From: LDYB01 sp037442385
Lineage (GTDB): Bacteria > Armatimonadota > Fimbriimonadia > Fimbriimonadales > GBS-DC
DNA: 26,730 nt
Assembly: GCA_037442385.1 (NCBI GenBank)
Contig: JBBIQJ010000013.1
Location: 1 to 26,730 of the forward strand
Direction: 5' to 3'
The translations under genes and the position numbers were made by a program. The notes below the pieces were generated by a model. The model was not told where the DNA came from. It was given only the letters and a program-made list of their open reading frames with translations, and searched no databases. Below are positions 14,260-20,428 of this stretch, one piece after another; the first letter of the stretch is position 1, and each line of letters begins with the position of its first letter.

Positions 14260-14588
14260 ACTCCCTCCTCGTTTGTGGTTTTACTGGTCTCATCAGTCGT
14301 GCTGGAGATGGACTGCGCCCACTGCTGGAGTGTCTGGGCGAGCTGGTTCAGCGCGTCGGGGCAGACGCGGAAATAGTGATGCTGCCCCTGCTTGCGCATC
14401 GAGACCAGCCCCGCCTCGATGAGAATGTTGAGGTGGTGCGAGACGGTCGATTGCGCAATCGGGAACTGTTCCGCCAGCTCGCCGCACGAAAGCTCGCCGC
14501 CCTTCACCAGCGCCAGCAGGATGCTAAGCCGTGTCGGGTCCGCCAGCGCACGCGCGACCTTCGTCAACTGCTTTGCGTCCATTTCCAT
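14256..14588 (-). CDS. ArsR-family winged-helix transcriptional repressor
   Basis: 110 residues from the ATG at 14588; an earlier in-frame TTG at 14603 is less likely. Winged-helix motif: LADPTRLSILLALVKGGELS, then CGELAEQFPIAQSTVSHHLN, with recognition helix around 46-56, then LVSMRKQGQHHYFRV. The classical arsenic/cadmium box ELCVCDL is absent (only Cys35 and Cys76), so it is not a typical ArsR metal sensor; a metabolic or envelope signal is more likely, as in SdpR-like members. Operon head for yceI and a membrane protein; divergent from the solute-binding protein at 14665. Confidence 0.9.
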   Translation of the reverse strand: MEMDAKQLTKVARALADPTRLSILLALVKGGELSCGELAEQFPIAQSTVSHHLNILIEAGLVSMRKQGQHHYFRVCPDALNQLAQTLQQWAQSISSTTDETSKTTNEEGV

Positions 14589-14610
14589 AGACCAATGTAC
14601 CAATATCTAT
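14587..14610. promoter_or_regulatory. imperfect palindrome at the arsR start, possible ArsR operator
   Basis: ATAGA and TCTAT with the central GTAC form an imperfect dyad of 12+12 bases (7 of 12 positions symmetric), overlapping the arsR ATG. A TATAGA at 14607-14612 (minus strand) could be the arsR -10. Autorepression through this site is plausible for the family but the dyad is weak. Confidence 0.3.
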
Positions 14611-14648
14611 ACGATTGAGGGCGCCCGCTAGTTCCATCGAGGGGCGGG

Positions 14649-14654
14649 TATACT
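14649..14654 (+). promoter_or_regulatory. -10 box very close to a start codon (14665)
   Basis: TATACT with only 10 nt between it and the ATG at 14665, no ribosome binding site between. A start about 7 nt after the box predicts a leader of 0-4 nt, in effect a leaderless mRNA. The same string GGTATACTGC precedes the gene at 20429 at the same distance. Confidence 0.5.
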
Positions 14655-14664
14655 GCTTTCGGCG

Positions 14665-15966
14665 ATGCGGGTTGGGCTAACCATCGCTTCGGCGATTGCA
14701 GGCGCGGCGCTGGCAGGCTGTGGCGCGGAAGAGAGCGTACCCGAAGGGCGCATCCGCCTGCGCCTCTGGAGCATGTGGGCAGGCGACGAAGAGAAAGTTT
14801 TCGAGGGCGTCGTAGCGCACTATAACCGCATCCAGAACCGCGTCTGGCTGGAAAATCTGGGCGCGGTGGAGGACACCAAAACGCTCCGCGCGATTGTGGC
14901 AGGCGCGCCGCCCGACCTGTTTACTCTGCGCGAGCCAGGTTATCTGGCGCCCTTAGCCGCCAATAATGCCCTGCTGCCGCTGGATGAGTGGTTCCACGAG
15001 TCGGGTCTGCGTGAGGAAGATTTCGTGCCCGCTTCGCTGGCGCAGGGACGCTACAATGGCAGGCTCTACTCCATGCCCTACTTGCTGGATGCGGGCGCGC
15101 TGTTCTGGAACCCCGACCTGTTTCGCCAGGCGGGGCTGAACCCGAAACGCCCCCCACGCACGCTGGAGGAGATGCTGGATTATGCCCGGCGGCTGACCCG
15201 CTTCGATTCGTCGGGCGAAATTCGCGTGCTGGGAATGCGTCCCCCTGAGCTGATGGAGCTGATAATTGCCTTCGGGGGGCAGTTTGTAGACCCACGCACG
15301 GGCGCCATCACTGCCGACCACCCAACGAATATTGAGGCGGCACGCTACTATCGTGCGCTGATTGAGGCGATGGGCGGCGGCAGGCGCGTGCAGGCGTTCA
15401 CTGCAGGCTTCGGCAACGAACAGGGCACGAACAACCCCTTCTTTCTCGGCAAAATCGCGATGATGATTAACGGACAGTGGAACCCCTACTGGTTCCAGAA
15501 GTACGCTCCCCATGTGCCCTACGATATCGCGCCGATCCCGCACCCTTCGAAAAAGCCCCATCTGGCGCGCCCCACATGGATCGGGCAGAACATGTTTTGT
15601 ATTCCGCGCGAGTCGCGCCATCCCCGCGAAGCGTGGGAGTTTCTGGTGTGGGCACAATCTGAAGAGGCGCAGGTGCTGTTCGCCGATACGATGCACGGCA
15701 TCCCAAACATCCGCAAAGTGTTGAAGAACCCGCGCCTGCGCCAGCCGCAAAACCCCAACGAAATCTGGAAGCGCGGCTATGCGAAGTTTTTAGACCTCGT
15801 GGACAGCCCCAACGCGCGATTCTTCCCCGTGACGCCCGTCTCCACGCTCTATCTTCACGAGCTGAGTACAGCGCAGGACTTTCTCATGAGCGGAAGTAAA
15901 ACACCCGAGCAAGCCCTCCGCGATGTGCAACAGCGGGTGCTTGCCGAGTGGAGGCGGTGGCGGTAG
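14665..15966 (+). CDS. extracellular solute-binding lipoprotein (sugar ABC type)
   Basis: 433 residues. Lipoprotein signal with lipobox LAGC and lipidated Cys19. The mature protein follows family 1 sugar-binding proteins: LRLWSMWAGDEEKVFEGVV, VARY-like APPDLFTLREPGYLAPLA, MPYLLDAGALFWNPDLF, then GKIAMMINGQWNPYWF and the ending helix after MSGSKTPEQALRDVQQRV. It should capture a sugar or oligosaccharide and pass it to an ABC importer, but no permease or ATPase gene lies near, so it works with a distant transporter. Divergent from arsR; probably leaderless. Confidence 0.9.
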   Translation: MRVGLTIASAIAGAALAGCGAEESVPEGRIRLRLWSMWAGDEEKVFEGVVAHYNRIQNRVWLENLGAVEDTKTLRAIVAGAPPDLFTLREPGYLAPLAANNALLPLDEWFHESGLREEDFVPASLAQGRYNGRLYSMPYLLDAGALFWNPDLFRQAGLNPKRPPRTLEEMLDYARRLTRFDSSGEIRVLGMRPPELMELIIAFGGQFVDPRTGAITADHPTNIEAARYYRALIEAMGGGRRVQAFTAGFGNEQGTNNPFFLGKIAMMINGQWNPYWFQKYAPHVPYDIAPIPHPSKKPHLARPTWIGQNMFCIPRESRHPREAWEFLVWAQSEEAQVLFADTMHGIPNIRKVLKNPRLRQPQNPNEIWKRGYAKFLDLVDSPNARFFPVTPVSTLYLHELSTAQDFLMSGSKTPEQALRDVQQRVLAEWRRWR

Positions 15967-15978
15967 AGGAGCCTGCGT

Positions 15979-17184
15979 TTACAGTTTCACAAGCCCGCCC
16001 AGCAGGAGCGCCATGCTCCAGCCGATGAAGCCAACCAGCAACGCGCCGATCAGCCCCACCAGAAACGGCTTGAGACCGACGCCCTTGAACACGCTGAATG
16101 AGGTGGCTAAACCGACCGCCGCCATCGCCGTGCCCAGTGCATAGGAACCCCAGGTCTCGCCGATGGCTTTGGTCAGACCTTTCCACGCACTCTCGTTCCA
16201 GATGCCGAACGCCAGCCCGTTCTGGAGCGTGGCGTCGCCAATCGAGCATAGCACCGCCATCAGAATGAACCCCAGCACAAAGGTGGGCAGCAGTTTCGCG
16301 ATGTTGATTTTCGTGCCGTTCTCGCCCTCCTGCCGTGCCTGGCGTTTCAAATAGAGGTAGGACAACAGCGGCACCACCACTGCAAGGAACAGATTGCGCG
16401 TCAGCTTGGTTACGGTTGCGGCTTTCAGGACGACCTCATCGTTGAAGACTTCTTTATAGGTCAGCGCCGCCCCTACCACCTGCGAGGTCTCATGCACTGC
16501 CGTGCCCAAGAACAGCCCAATCTGCTCGGAAGTGTGCAGAAGGTGGGGTGCAAGATAGGGATAAAGGAACATCCCCAGCAAGCCAAACAGGGTAACATTC
16601 GCAACGGCATAGGCGACCTCCTTCTGGTCGGCTTTGATGGCAGGCGCGGTGGACACAATCGCCGTTACGCCGCAGATGCCTGTGCCCGCCGCAATCAGCG
16701 TGCCCAGACGCTCCGGCAGGTTCAGTTTGCGGTTAATCCACGACACAAAAATCAGCCCGCTGGCAATCGCGCTGACCACTACGGGAATGCCCCAGGCGCC
16801 CAGCTTGAACACATCCATCAAACTGAGCTTGATACCCACCAGTATGATGCCTAGGCGCAGAATCTTGGTGGTGCTGAACTTGATACCTTCTTCAATACTC
16901 GCAGGCAGGGGCAGCAGGTTGCGGATAAGAATCCCGATCACGATTGCGGTTAGCACCGCTGAGATGGGGCTGGATTTGCCCGTGGGGTCAATCCCCTGCA
17001 GACTCAGAATCCACGCCCCCACCACATTCGTGAGGGGGATTGCAACCAGCATAATCGCTACCGACAGTAAAAATCCAGGTAAGATGCGCACGACGCCATT
17101 CCAATCCGGCACGCCCAGCAGCGCGTTCAGAAGCCAGTTGGACTTCTGCGACTCTGTGGGCGTCTTAATTGCATTTGTTGCCAT
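15979..17184 (-). CDS. YeiH-family putative sulfate/anion exporter
   Basis: 401 residues from the ATG at 17184, which follows GGAGGTGA; a GTG 12 nt upstream overlaps that site and is rejected. About ten to eleven membrane segments. Family (UPF0324/YeiH) signatures: LRLGIILVGIKLSLMDV, LIAAGTGICGVTAIVSTAPA, then LFLGTAVHETSQVVGAA and the C-terminal FSVFKGVGLKPFLVGLIGA. Members are annotated as sulfate or sulfite exporters on limited evidence. Here it follows a rhodanese/MBL fusion gene by 74 bp, which supports export of an oxidised sulfur product. Confidence 0.88.
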   Translation of the reverse strand: MATNAIKTPTESQKSNWLLNALLGVPDWNGVVRILPGFLLSVAIMLVAIPLTNVVGAWILSLQGIDPTGKSSPISAVLTAIVIGILIRNLLPLPASIEEGIKFSTTKILRLGIILVGIKLSLMDVFKLGAWGIPVVVSAIASGLIFVSWINRKLNLPERLGTLIAAGTGICGVTAIVSTAPAIKADQKEVAYAVANVTLFGLLGMFLYPYLAPHLLHTSEQIGLFLGTAVHETSQVVGAALTYKEVFNDEVVLKAATVTKLTRNLFLAVVVPLLSYLYLKRQARQEGENGTKINIAKLLPTFVLGFILMAVLCSIGDATLQNGLAFGIWNESAWKGLTKAIGETWGSYALGTAMAAVGLATSFSVFKGVGLKPFLVGLIGALLVGFIGWSMALLLGGLVKL

Positions 17185-17215
17185 GTTTGATTTCACCTCC
17201 GTAGTGTAGGCGTTG

Positions 17216-17249
17216 CGCCCCCGCCCCGCCTCCGTGCAGGGCAGGGGCG
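17216..17249 (-). promoter_or_regulatory. GC-rich intercistronic hairpin
   Basis: Arms 17216-17226 and 17239-17249 pair over 11 bp with a 12-nt loop. The single non-Watson-Crick position becomes U-G only in minus-strand RNA, the direction of the operon, suggesting selection on the transcript. No T-run follows, so it is more likely a processing or stabilising element than a terminator. Confidence 0.5.
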
Positions 17250-17258
17250 TATTTCTGA

Positions 17259-18425
17259 TTAGTTATAGGCTCCTGCGAGGGCGCAGACATTCTTGCCCAG
17301 CTCCAGCTCGCTGGCTTTCTCTTCATCGGGTGTGAGCAAACCCGCGTTCACGCGCTTAATGTCCACATATTGCGGCGGAAACACCGGCAGGGTGTTGAGC
17401 AGGAACTGGACAAACTCCTCCTTGCTCTTTGCCTGATACTCCCGCGGGTTGTTGCGCTTGATGGTCCCCAGTGTGTCGTAGAAGGTTCCGTCGGGGCGTC
17501 CCTCGCGGCTGGCGGTGGCGAAGTGAGCGGGGAACACCACCGTCTCGTCAGGCAACACGAGCAGTTTGTTGTAGAGTGAGTCGTAGTGCAGTGGCGCCCA
17601 CTCTTCACCGCGCCCGCCGAGGTCAGGACGCGCCACCGACACAATAAAGACGGAGTCGCCCGTGAAGAGATAGCGGTCGTTCACGAGAAATGCCATGTTG
17701 CCCAGCGTGTGGCCGGGAATGTGAATGCCCTTCAGAGTCGCTTTGCCAAACTGGAAGGTGAAGTTGTCTTTCAGGTACTCATATTCAATCGTGGCGGGGA
17801 GCATGTCGATGGGGTGAATGCCGTCGTAAGGGTGCAGGAAATAGGACACGCCGAGCTGCTTCGCGAGTTTGGGGCCGCCGCTGATGTGGTCGGCGTGCGC
17901 GTGCGTGTCGAAAATCGCCACGATGCGGAAGCCCTCGCGCTCGGCGAGGTTGATGTATTGATCGATGTGGCGGGTGGGGTCCATCAGGATGCCCTCGCCC
18001 TCGCTGACGACGGCGTAGGCAAGGTCGCCCCGCGCGACGCGAATAATCTGGTAGATGGCGAGGTCGCCAGTGTCGGGGATTCGGCGCACGCGATAGTAGT
18101 TGCCCCACGCAATCATGCCGCCTTCGAGGTTGACCGCATCGTAGCCGCGCTCACGGAGCGTATTTGCCACATAGTCCGACGCTCCCCCTTTCGCGCAGAC
18201 CACCACCACCCGTTTGCCCTTCGGCACACGCGCGATATTGCCTTCCTCATCCTCCAGAAAGGCGAAGTAGGGGATGTGAATCGTCTCAAACGGGTTGCGT
18301 CCTTCGATCTTCCAGCGCTCGAACTCGTCCTGATTGCGCACATCCAGCAGCAGGAACGATTCACCACGCTCTATCATCTCGTCCAGCTCAGCGACCGTAA
18401 TCGCTGTCTTAGTCAGGGTTCCCAT
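17259..18425 (-). CDS. rhodanese-metallo-beta-lactamase fusion (persulfide dioxygenase-like)
   Basis: 388 residues. N-terminal rhodanese domain (about 8-112): LLLDVRNQDEF and active-site Cys77 in VVVCAKGGAS. The C-terminal MBL domain (about 120 onward) has THAHADH (174-180), GHTLGNM with His239, TGDSVF with Asp257, and PAHF, matching persulfide dioxygenase/glyoxalase II-type iron hydrolases. The fusion suggests oxidation of a persulfide to sulfite with sulfur transfer on the rhodanese. The order (rhodanese first) is reversed from CstB. AAGGAGGT precedes the ATG. Co-oriented with the YeiH-type exporter. Confidence 0.88.
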   Translation of the reverse strand: MGTLTKTAITVAELDEMIERGESFLLLDVRNQDEFERWKIEGRNPFETIHIPYFAFLEDEEGNIARVPKGKRVVVVCAKGGASDYVANTLRERGYDAVNLEGGMIAWGNYYRVRRIPDTGDLAIYQIIRVARGDLAYAVVSEGEGILMDPTRHIDQYINLAEREGFRIVAIFDTHAHADHISGGPKLAKQLGVSYFLHPYDGIHPIDMLPATIEYEYLKDNFTFQFGKATLKGIHIPGHTLGNMAFLVNDRYLFTGDSVFIVSVARPDLGGRGEEWAPLHYDSLYNKLLVLPDETVVFPAHFATASREGRPDGTFYDTLGTIKRNNPREYQAKSKEEFVQFLLNTLPVFPPQYVDIKRVNAGLLTPDEEKASELELGKNVCALAGAYN

Positions 18426-18454
18426 AGTGATACCTCCTTGTGATATTTCTATGT

Positions 18455-18467
18455 GCCCATTTCGGGC
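18455..18467. promoter_or_regulatory. short dyad upstream of the rhodanese-MBL gene
   Basis: GCCC-ATTTC-GGGC, about 30 bp before the start codon (18425), just upstream of the ribosome binding site. Might be a repressor site for a sulfur-responsive regulator; four-base arms are weak evidence. Confidence 0.25.
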
Positions 18468-18633
18468 GTTTTCATTTCATTAGAGGCGAGGCGGGGGGAA
18501 AAGGATTCATAGGGGCAGGCGCGAACGGGGTGGTAGAAGTCCTCTGGTCGCGGGCGTGTCAAAGAAGGCGAGTAATGAGAGGCTATCGCGACAACGAGCA
18601 AGCTTCGAAATCAGCGAGTGTTTTGGGTGGGCG

Positions 18634-18761
18634 GGCTGGAGCTGCCCTGTCGCAAAGAACCGAGGATTCGCGGAACAGGACGCGGGAACCGCGTCCCACA
18701 CGGCGAAATCTGCCGTGCCACAAGGGGGAATGTGCCTCCCTGCACCAGGGCAGCTTCAGCC
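18634..18761 (+). ncRNA. candidate structured RNA or repeat: 16-bp stem closing several hairpins
   Basis: The ends pair over 16 bp: 18634-18649 with 18746-18761, fifteen Watson-Crick pairs and one G-U (18639 with 18756). Inside are GGACGCGG-GAA-CCGCGTCC (18678-18696), CACGGC-GAAATCT-GCCGTG (18699-18717) and a weaker GGGGG/CTCCC hairpin (18724-18740), giving a junction-type fold of 128 nt. The G-U would be a C-A mismatch if the other strand were transcribed, pointing to plus-strand RNA. No T-run or clear promoter was found. It matches no RNA family I recognise (not tRNA, 6S, RNase P, tmRNA or SRP by size or motifs). A dispersed palindromic repeat is the main alternative. Confidence 0.5.
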
Positions 18762-18802
18762 GTCGGGGATAAACGACATGCTCACTTTCGCCAAATCGCC
18801 TC

Positions 18803-19048
18803 TTAGCTCGTGTCTTCCCAGAGTTGCTTCAAACGGGGCAGCAGATAAATCTCGTATTCCGCATCGAGCAATCGGTTCAGGTAGGCGTTAACATTTGCGC
18901 AGCTCACATCTTCCCCCATTTCCTGCCGAACATACTCTTGTGCCTTCTGAGCCAGCTGCTCGCCGAAAACAAAAACCCCTTTCTCTTTCAACCATTTGGC
19001 GTAGCCGTTGGCTCCGAGAATCTCTTCGCGCAGGCTTTTTGTGTTCAT
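18803..19048 (-). CDS. small protein coupled to the DNA methyltransferase, unknown function
   Basis: 81 residues, not recognised. Mostly helical and charged (MNTKSLREEILGANGYAKWL, then QLAQKAQEYVRQEMGEDVS, ending LPRLKQLWEDTS), without signal peptide, membrane segment or nuclease motif. Its ATG overlaps the methyltransferase stop (ATGA, 19045-19048), so it is translationally coupled and likely part of the same module. Too short for a restriction enzyme; it could be a regulatory or partner subunit. Confidence 0.65.
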   Translation of the reverse strand: MNTKSLREEILGANGYAKWLKEKGVFVFGEQLAQKAQEYVRQEMGEDVSCANVNAYLNRLLDAEYEIYLLPRLKQLWEDTS

Positions 19049-19902
19049 GGTTGTTTTTGAAGAATGACGATATGCTCCTCGGTCATGGTGGGGGATAACT
19101 CGCCCGTTTTATTTGTGGGGCTGTTCCGTAGGGGCATACGCTTGTTGGGGATGTTGCGATGGTGTGTCGTGAGATGCGCCCACCCGAAGCATGAGGCAAT
19201 TTCGATGAGAATTTGATCGGTCGGGATTCGGACACCTTTCACGGTACGGTTGCCGACGACAAAACAGGCGTACCCACTTGGCTTAACCGCGCGGGTGATT
19301 TCTGGGAAGCACAGGGCGAAGTCGTCGTAGAACTGCTTGACCTGCTTGGCGCGTTTGGGGCATGCTTGAGCGATGGTGTCCAAGGTGGCTGCCAGGCTTG
19401 GCGACTCGTAGTTCACCTGAACAGGTGCAATCTTCCCACCCAGCGCGCGCCTATCGATGGACTTCGCTGTGTCGTCGTAACCCAGCCATTGCAATACTAA
19501 CCGCGAGAACTGCCCATAGGCGACGGTGGTCTGCGAATCGCCATAAGGAGGCGAGGTCACGATGATGTCCACGGTGGCGGTTTCTATGGGAATCTCTTGC
19601 CGCAAATCGCGTTCGTAGACCTGCACAGAGGTTGAGGGAACTCGTGTTTGGAAGAACTCTTCTAATCCGCGCAGGTTTCTTCTCACGCGCTCCCAGAAAA
19701 TGTCGAACACGCGGGGAGTATGCGCGTGCAGTTTAGATTCGGGGATTCGGTAGAGTTTGTATTCATCAAGGCGGGTGTTTGAGATTTCGCGGACTTTGGC
19801 GGCGAATGCTACCAGAAAGAAATCGCGTGTTTCAGCGGGTATGACCTGCTCGATGGCGTGTCGGAGCAAGGCTAAGTCCGCTTCGCTTCGGGCTTGAACC
19901 AA
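19045..19902 (-). CDS. DNA methyltransferase, 3' part (C-terminal, TSPPY motif)
   Basis: C-terminal two-thirds of a site-specific DNA adenine-N6 or cytosine-N4 methyltransferase. Seen: VDIIVTSPPYGDS (catalytic motif IV), a long middle segment likely helping target recognition, SGYACFVVGNRTVKG and HHRNIPNKRMP near the end. The frame opens only with a TTG at 19902, lacking a ribosome binding site, and its first residues overlap the 5' part out of frame. It is best read as the downstream piece of one gene broken at 19880-19889, not as an independent protein. Followed by an 81-residue gene overlapping by 4 nt. Confidence 0.85.
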   Translation of the reverse strand: MVQARSEADLALLRHAIEQVIPAETRDFFLVAFAAKVREISNTRLDEYKLYRIPESKLHAHTPRVFDIFWERVRRNLRGLEEFFQTRVPSTSVQVYERDLRQEIPIETATVDIIVTSPPYGDSQTTVAYGQFSRLVLQWLGYDDTAKSIDRRALGGKIAPVQVNYESPSLAATLDTIAQACPKRAKQVKQFYDDFALCFPEITRAVKPSGYACFVVGNRTVKGVRIPTDQILIEIASCFGWAHLTTHHRNIPNKRMPLRNSPTNKTGELSPTMTEEHIVILQKQP

Positions 19903-20351
19903 TAGTCAATGTTGAAAAACTGGGGCGGTTCGAGTTCAATACCGCGTTTAAGTAAGTCGTCTACATAGTTGCGAAGCTCACGCGCTTGCTGATGCACAAC
20001 GATTGGGTCATAATCTGTCGTCTTCGTGCGCGCCAACAGCACAGCGAAGGGATTGATATCAAGTCCGACCGCGTTCAGTCCCGCTAAACGCGCTTCCACT
20101 AACGAAGTTCCAGAGCCACAGAAAGGGTCGAGGAGCAGTGTTGCGCCCTTGCCGTAAGTGCGAATGAGCCGACGCGTGACCTGCGGAATCATCATCGCGG
20201 GGTAGACATGATAGCAGTGCGTATGCGTCTTGGTGTCTGCGGAGGCGTAGTCCCAGTCTGAATCATCTTCGTCCCCTTGCATCCACCACAAGAGAGGCAT
20301 CTGTTCACGCACTCTATCCGTTGGGGCTGCACGAATCGGATCCCGCTCCAT
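19872..20351 (-). CDS. DNA methyltransferase, 5' part (N-terminal, AdoMet-binding)
   Basis: 159-residue N-terminal piece, starting at the ATG at 20351 just after a TATAAT box. It has the motif X-like CYHVYPAMMIPQVTRRLI and motif I, DPFCGSGTSLVEARLAGLNA (from residue 75), then VGLDINPFAV, which bind AdoMet. It stops at WFKPEAKRT. The following frame resumes with DLALLRHAIEQ. Removing one copy of the 5-bp repeat at 19880-19889 joins both parts into one frame from 20351 to 19045 (433 residues), which fits an intact family member with order X-I-IV. No restriction enzyme gene is adjacent. Confidence 0.85.
   Translation of the reverse strand: MERDPIRAAPTDRVREQMPLLWWMQGDEDDSDWDYASADTKTHTHCYHVYPAMMIPQVTRRLIRTYGKGATLLLDPFCGSGTSLVEARLAGLNAVGLDINPFAVLLARTKTTDYDPIVVHQQARELRNYVDDLLKRGIELEPPQFFNIDYWFKPEAKRT
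19880..19889. repeat. 5-bp tandem duplication that frameshifts the methyltransferase
   Basis: GCTTC occurs twice in direct tandem (GAAGC GAAGC in gene orientation). With one copy the two halves of the methyltransferase read as a single frame; with two copies translation ends in KRT. 1307 bp minus 5 is 1302, divisible by three, consistent with this explanation. Confidence 0.8.
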
Positions 20352-20360
20352 ATGGCACAG

Positions 20361-20366
20361 ATTATA
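20361..20366 (-). promoter_or_regulatory. -10 box adjacent to the methyltransferase start
   Basis: TATAAT on the minus strand, followed by 9 nt and the ATG at 20351. The leader would be 0-4 nt. Divergent from the plus-strand box at 20413-20418. Confidence 0.55.
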
Positions 20367-20412
20367 CCCACAGAAAAACAAGTGCAAGATACGACCCTAC
20401 CCCTTTCAGAGG

Positions 20413-20418
20413 TATACT
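20413..20418 (+). promoter_or_regulatory. -10 box adjacent to the start at 20429
   Basis: TATACT within GGTATACTGC, 10 nt before the ATG at 20429, with no ribosome binding site between. Same arrangement as at 14649-14665. Confidence 0.5.
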
Positions 20419-20428
20419 GCGAACGCGA

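Larger units (their letters stand above)
18426..18802. other. gene-free 377-bp intergenic region
   Basis: No credible protein. From the left: the ribosome binding site and probable promoter zone of the rhodanese-MBL gene with a short dyad at 18455-18467; a stretch with no obvious signal (18480-18630); then a strong multi-hairpin element at 18634-18761, listed separately. Short open frames here run across the stems and are taken as shadows. Confidence 0.6.

Noticed and set aside
18507..18701. 64-residue minus-strand and several short plus-strand frames in the 18426-18802 gap
   Set aside because: They run through the paired stems of the structured element, have no good ribosome binding site and look like low-complexity translations of the folded DNA.
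19860..19905. Programmed ribosomal frameshift in the methyltransferase
   Set aside because: No slippery heptamer or following pseudoknot is visible; a simple 5-bp duplication explains the shift exactly.
20321..20428. Extended N-terminus of the 20429 membrane protein
   Set aside because: The extra codons cross the divergent promoter and the start of the methyltransferase gene on the other strand and remove the signal-like N-terminus.
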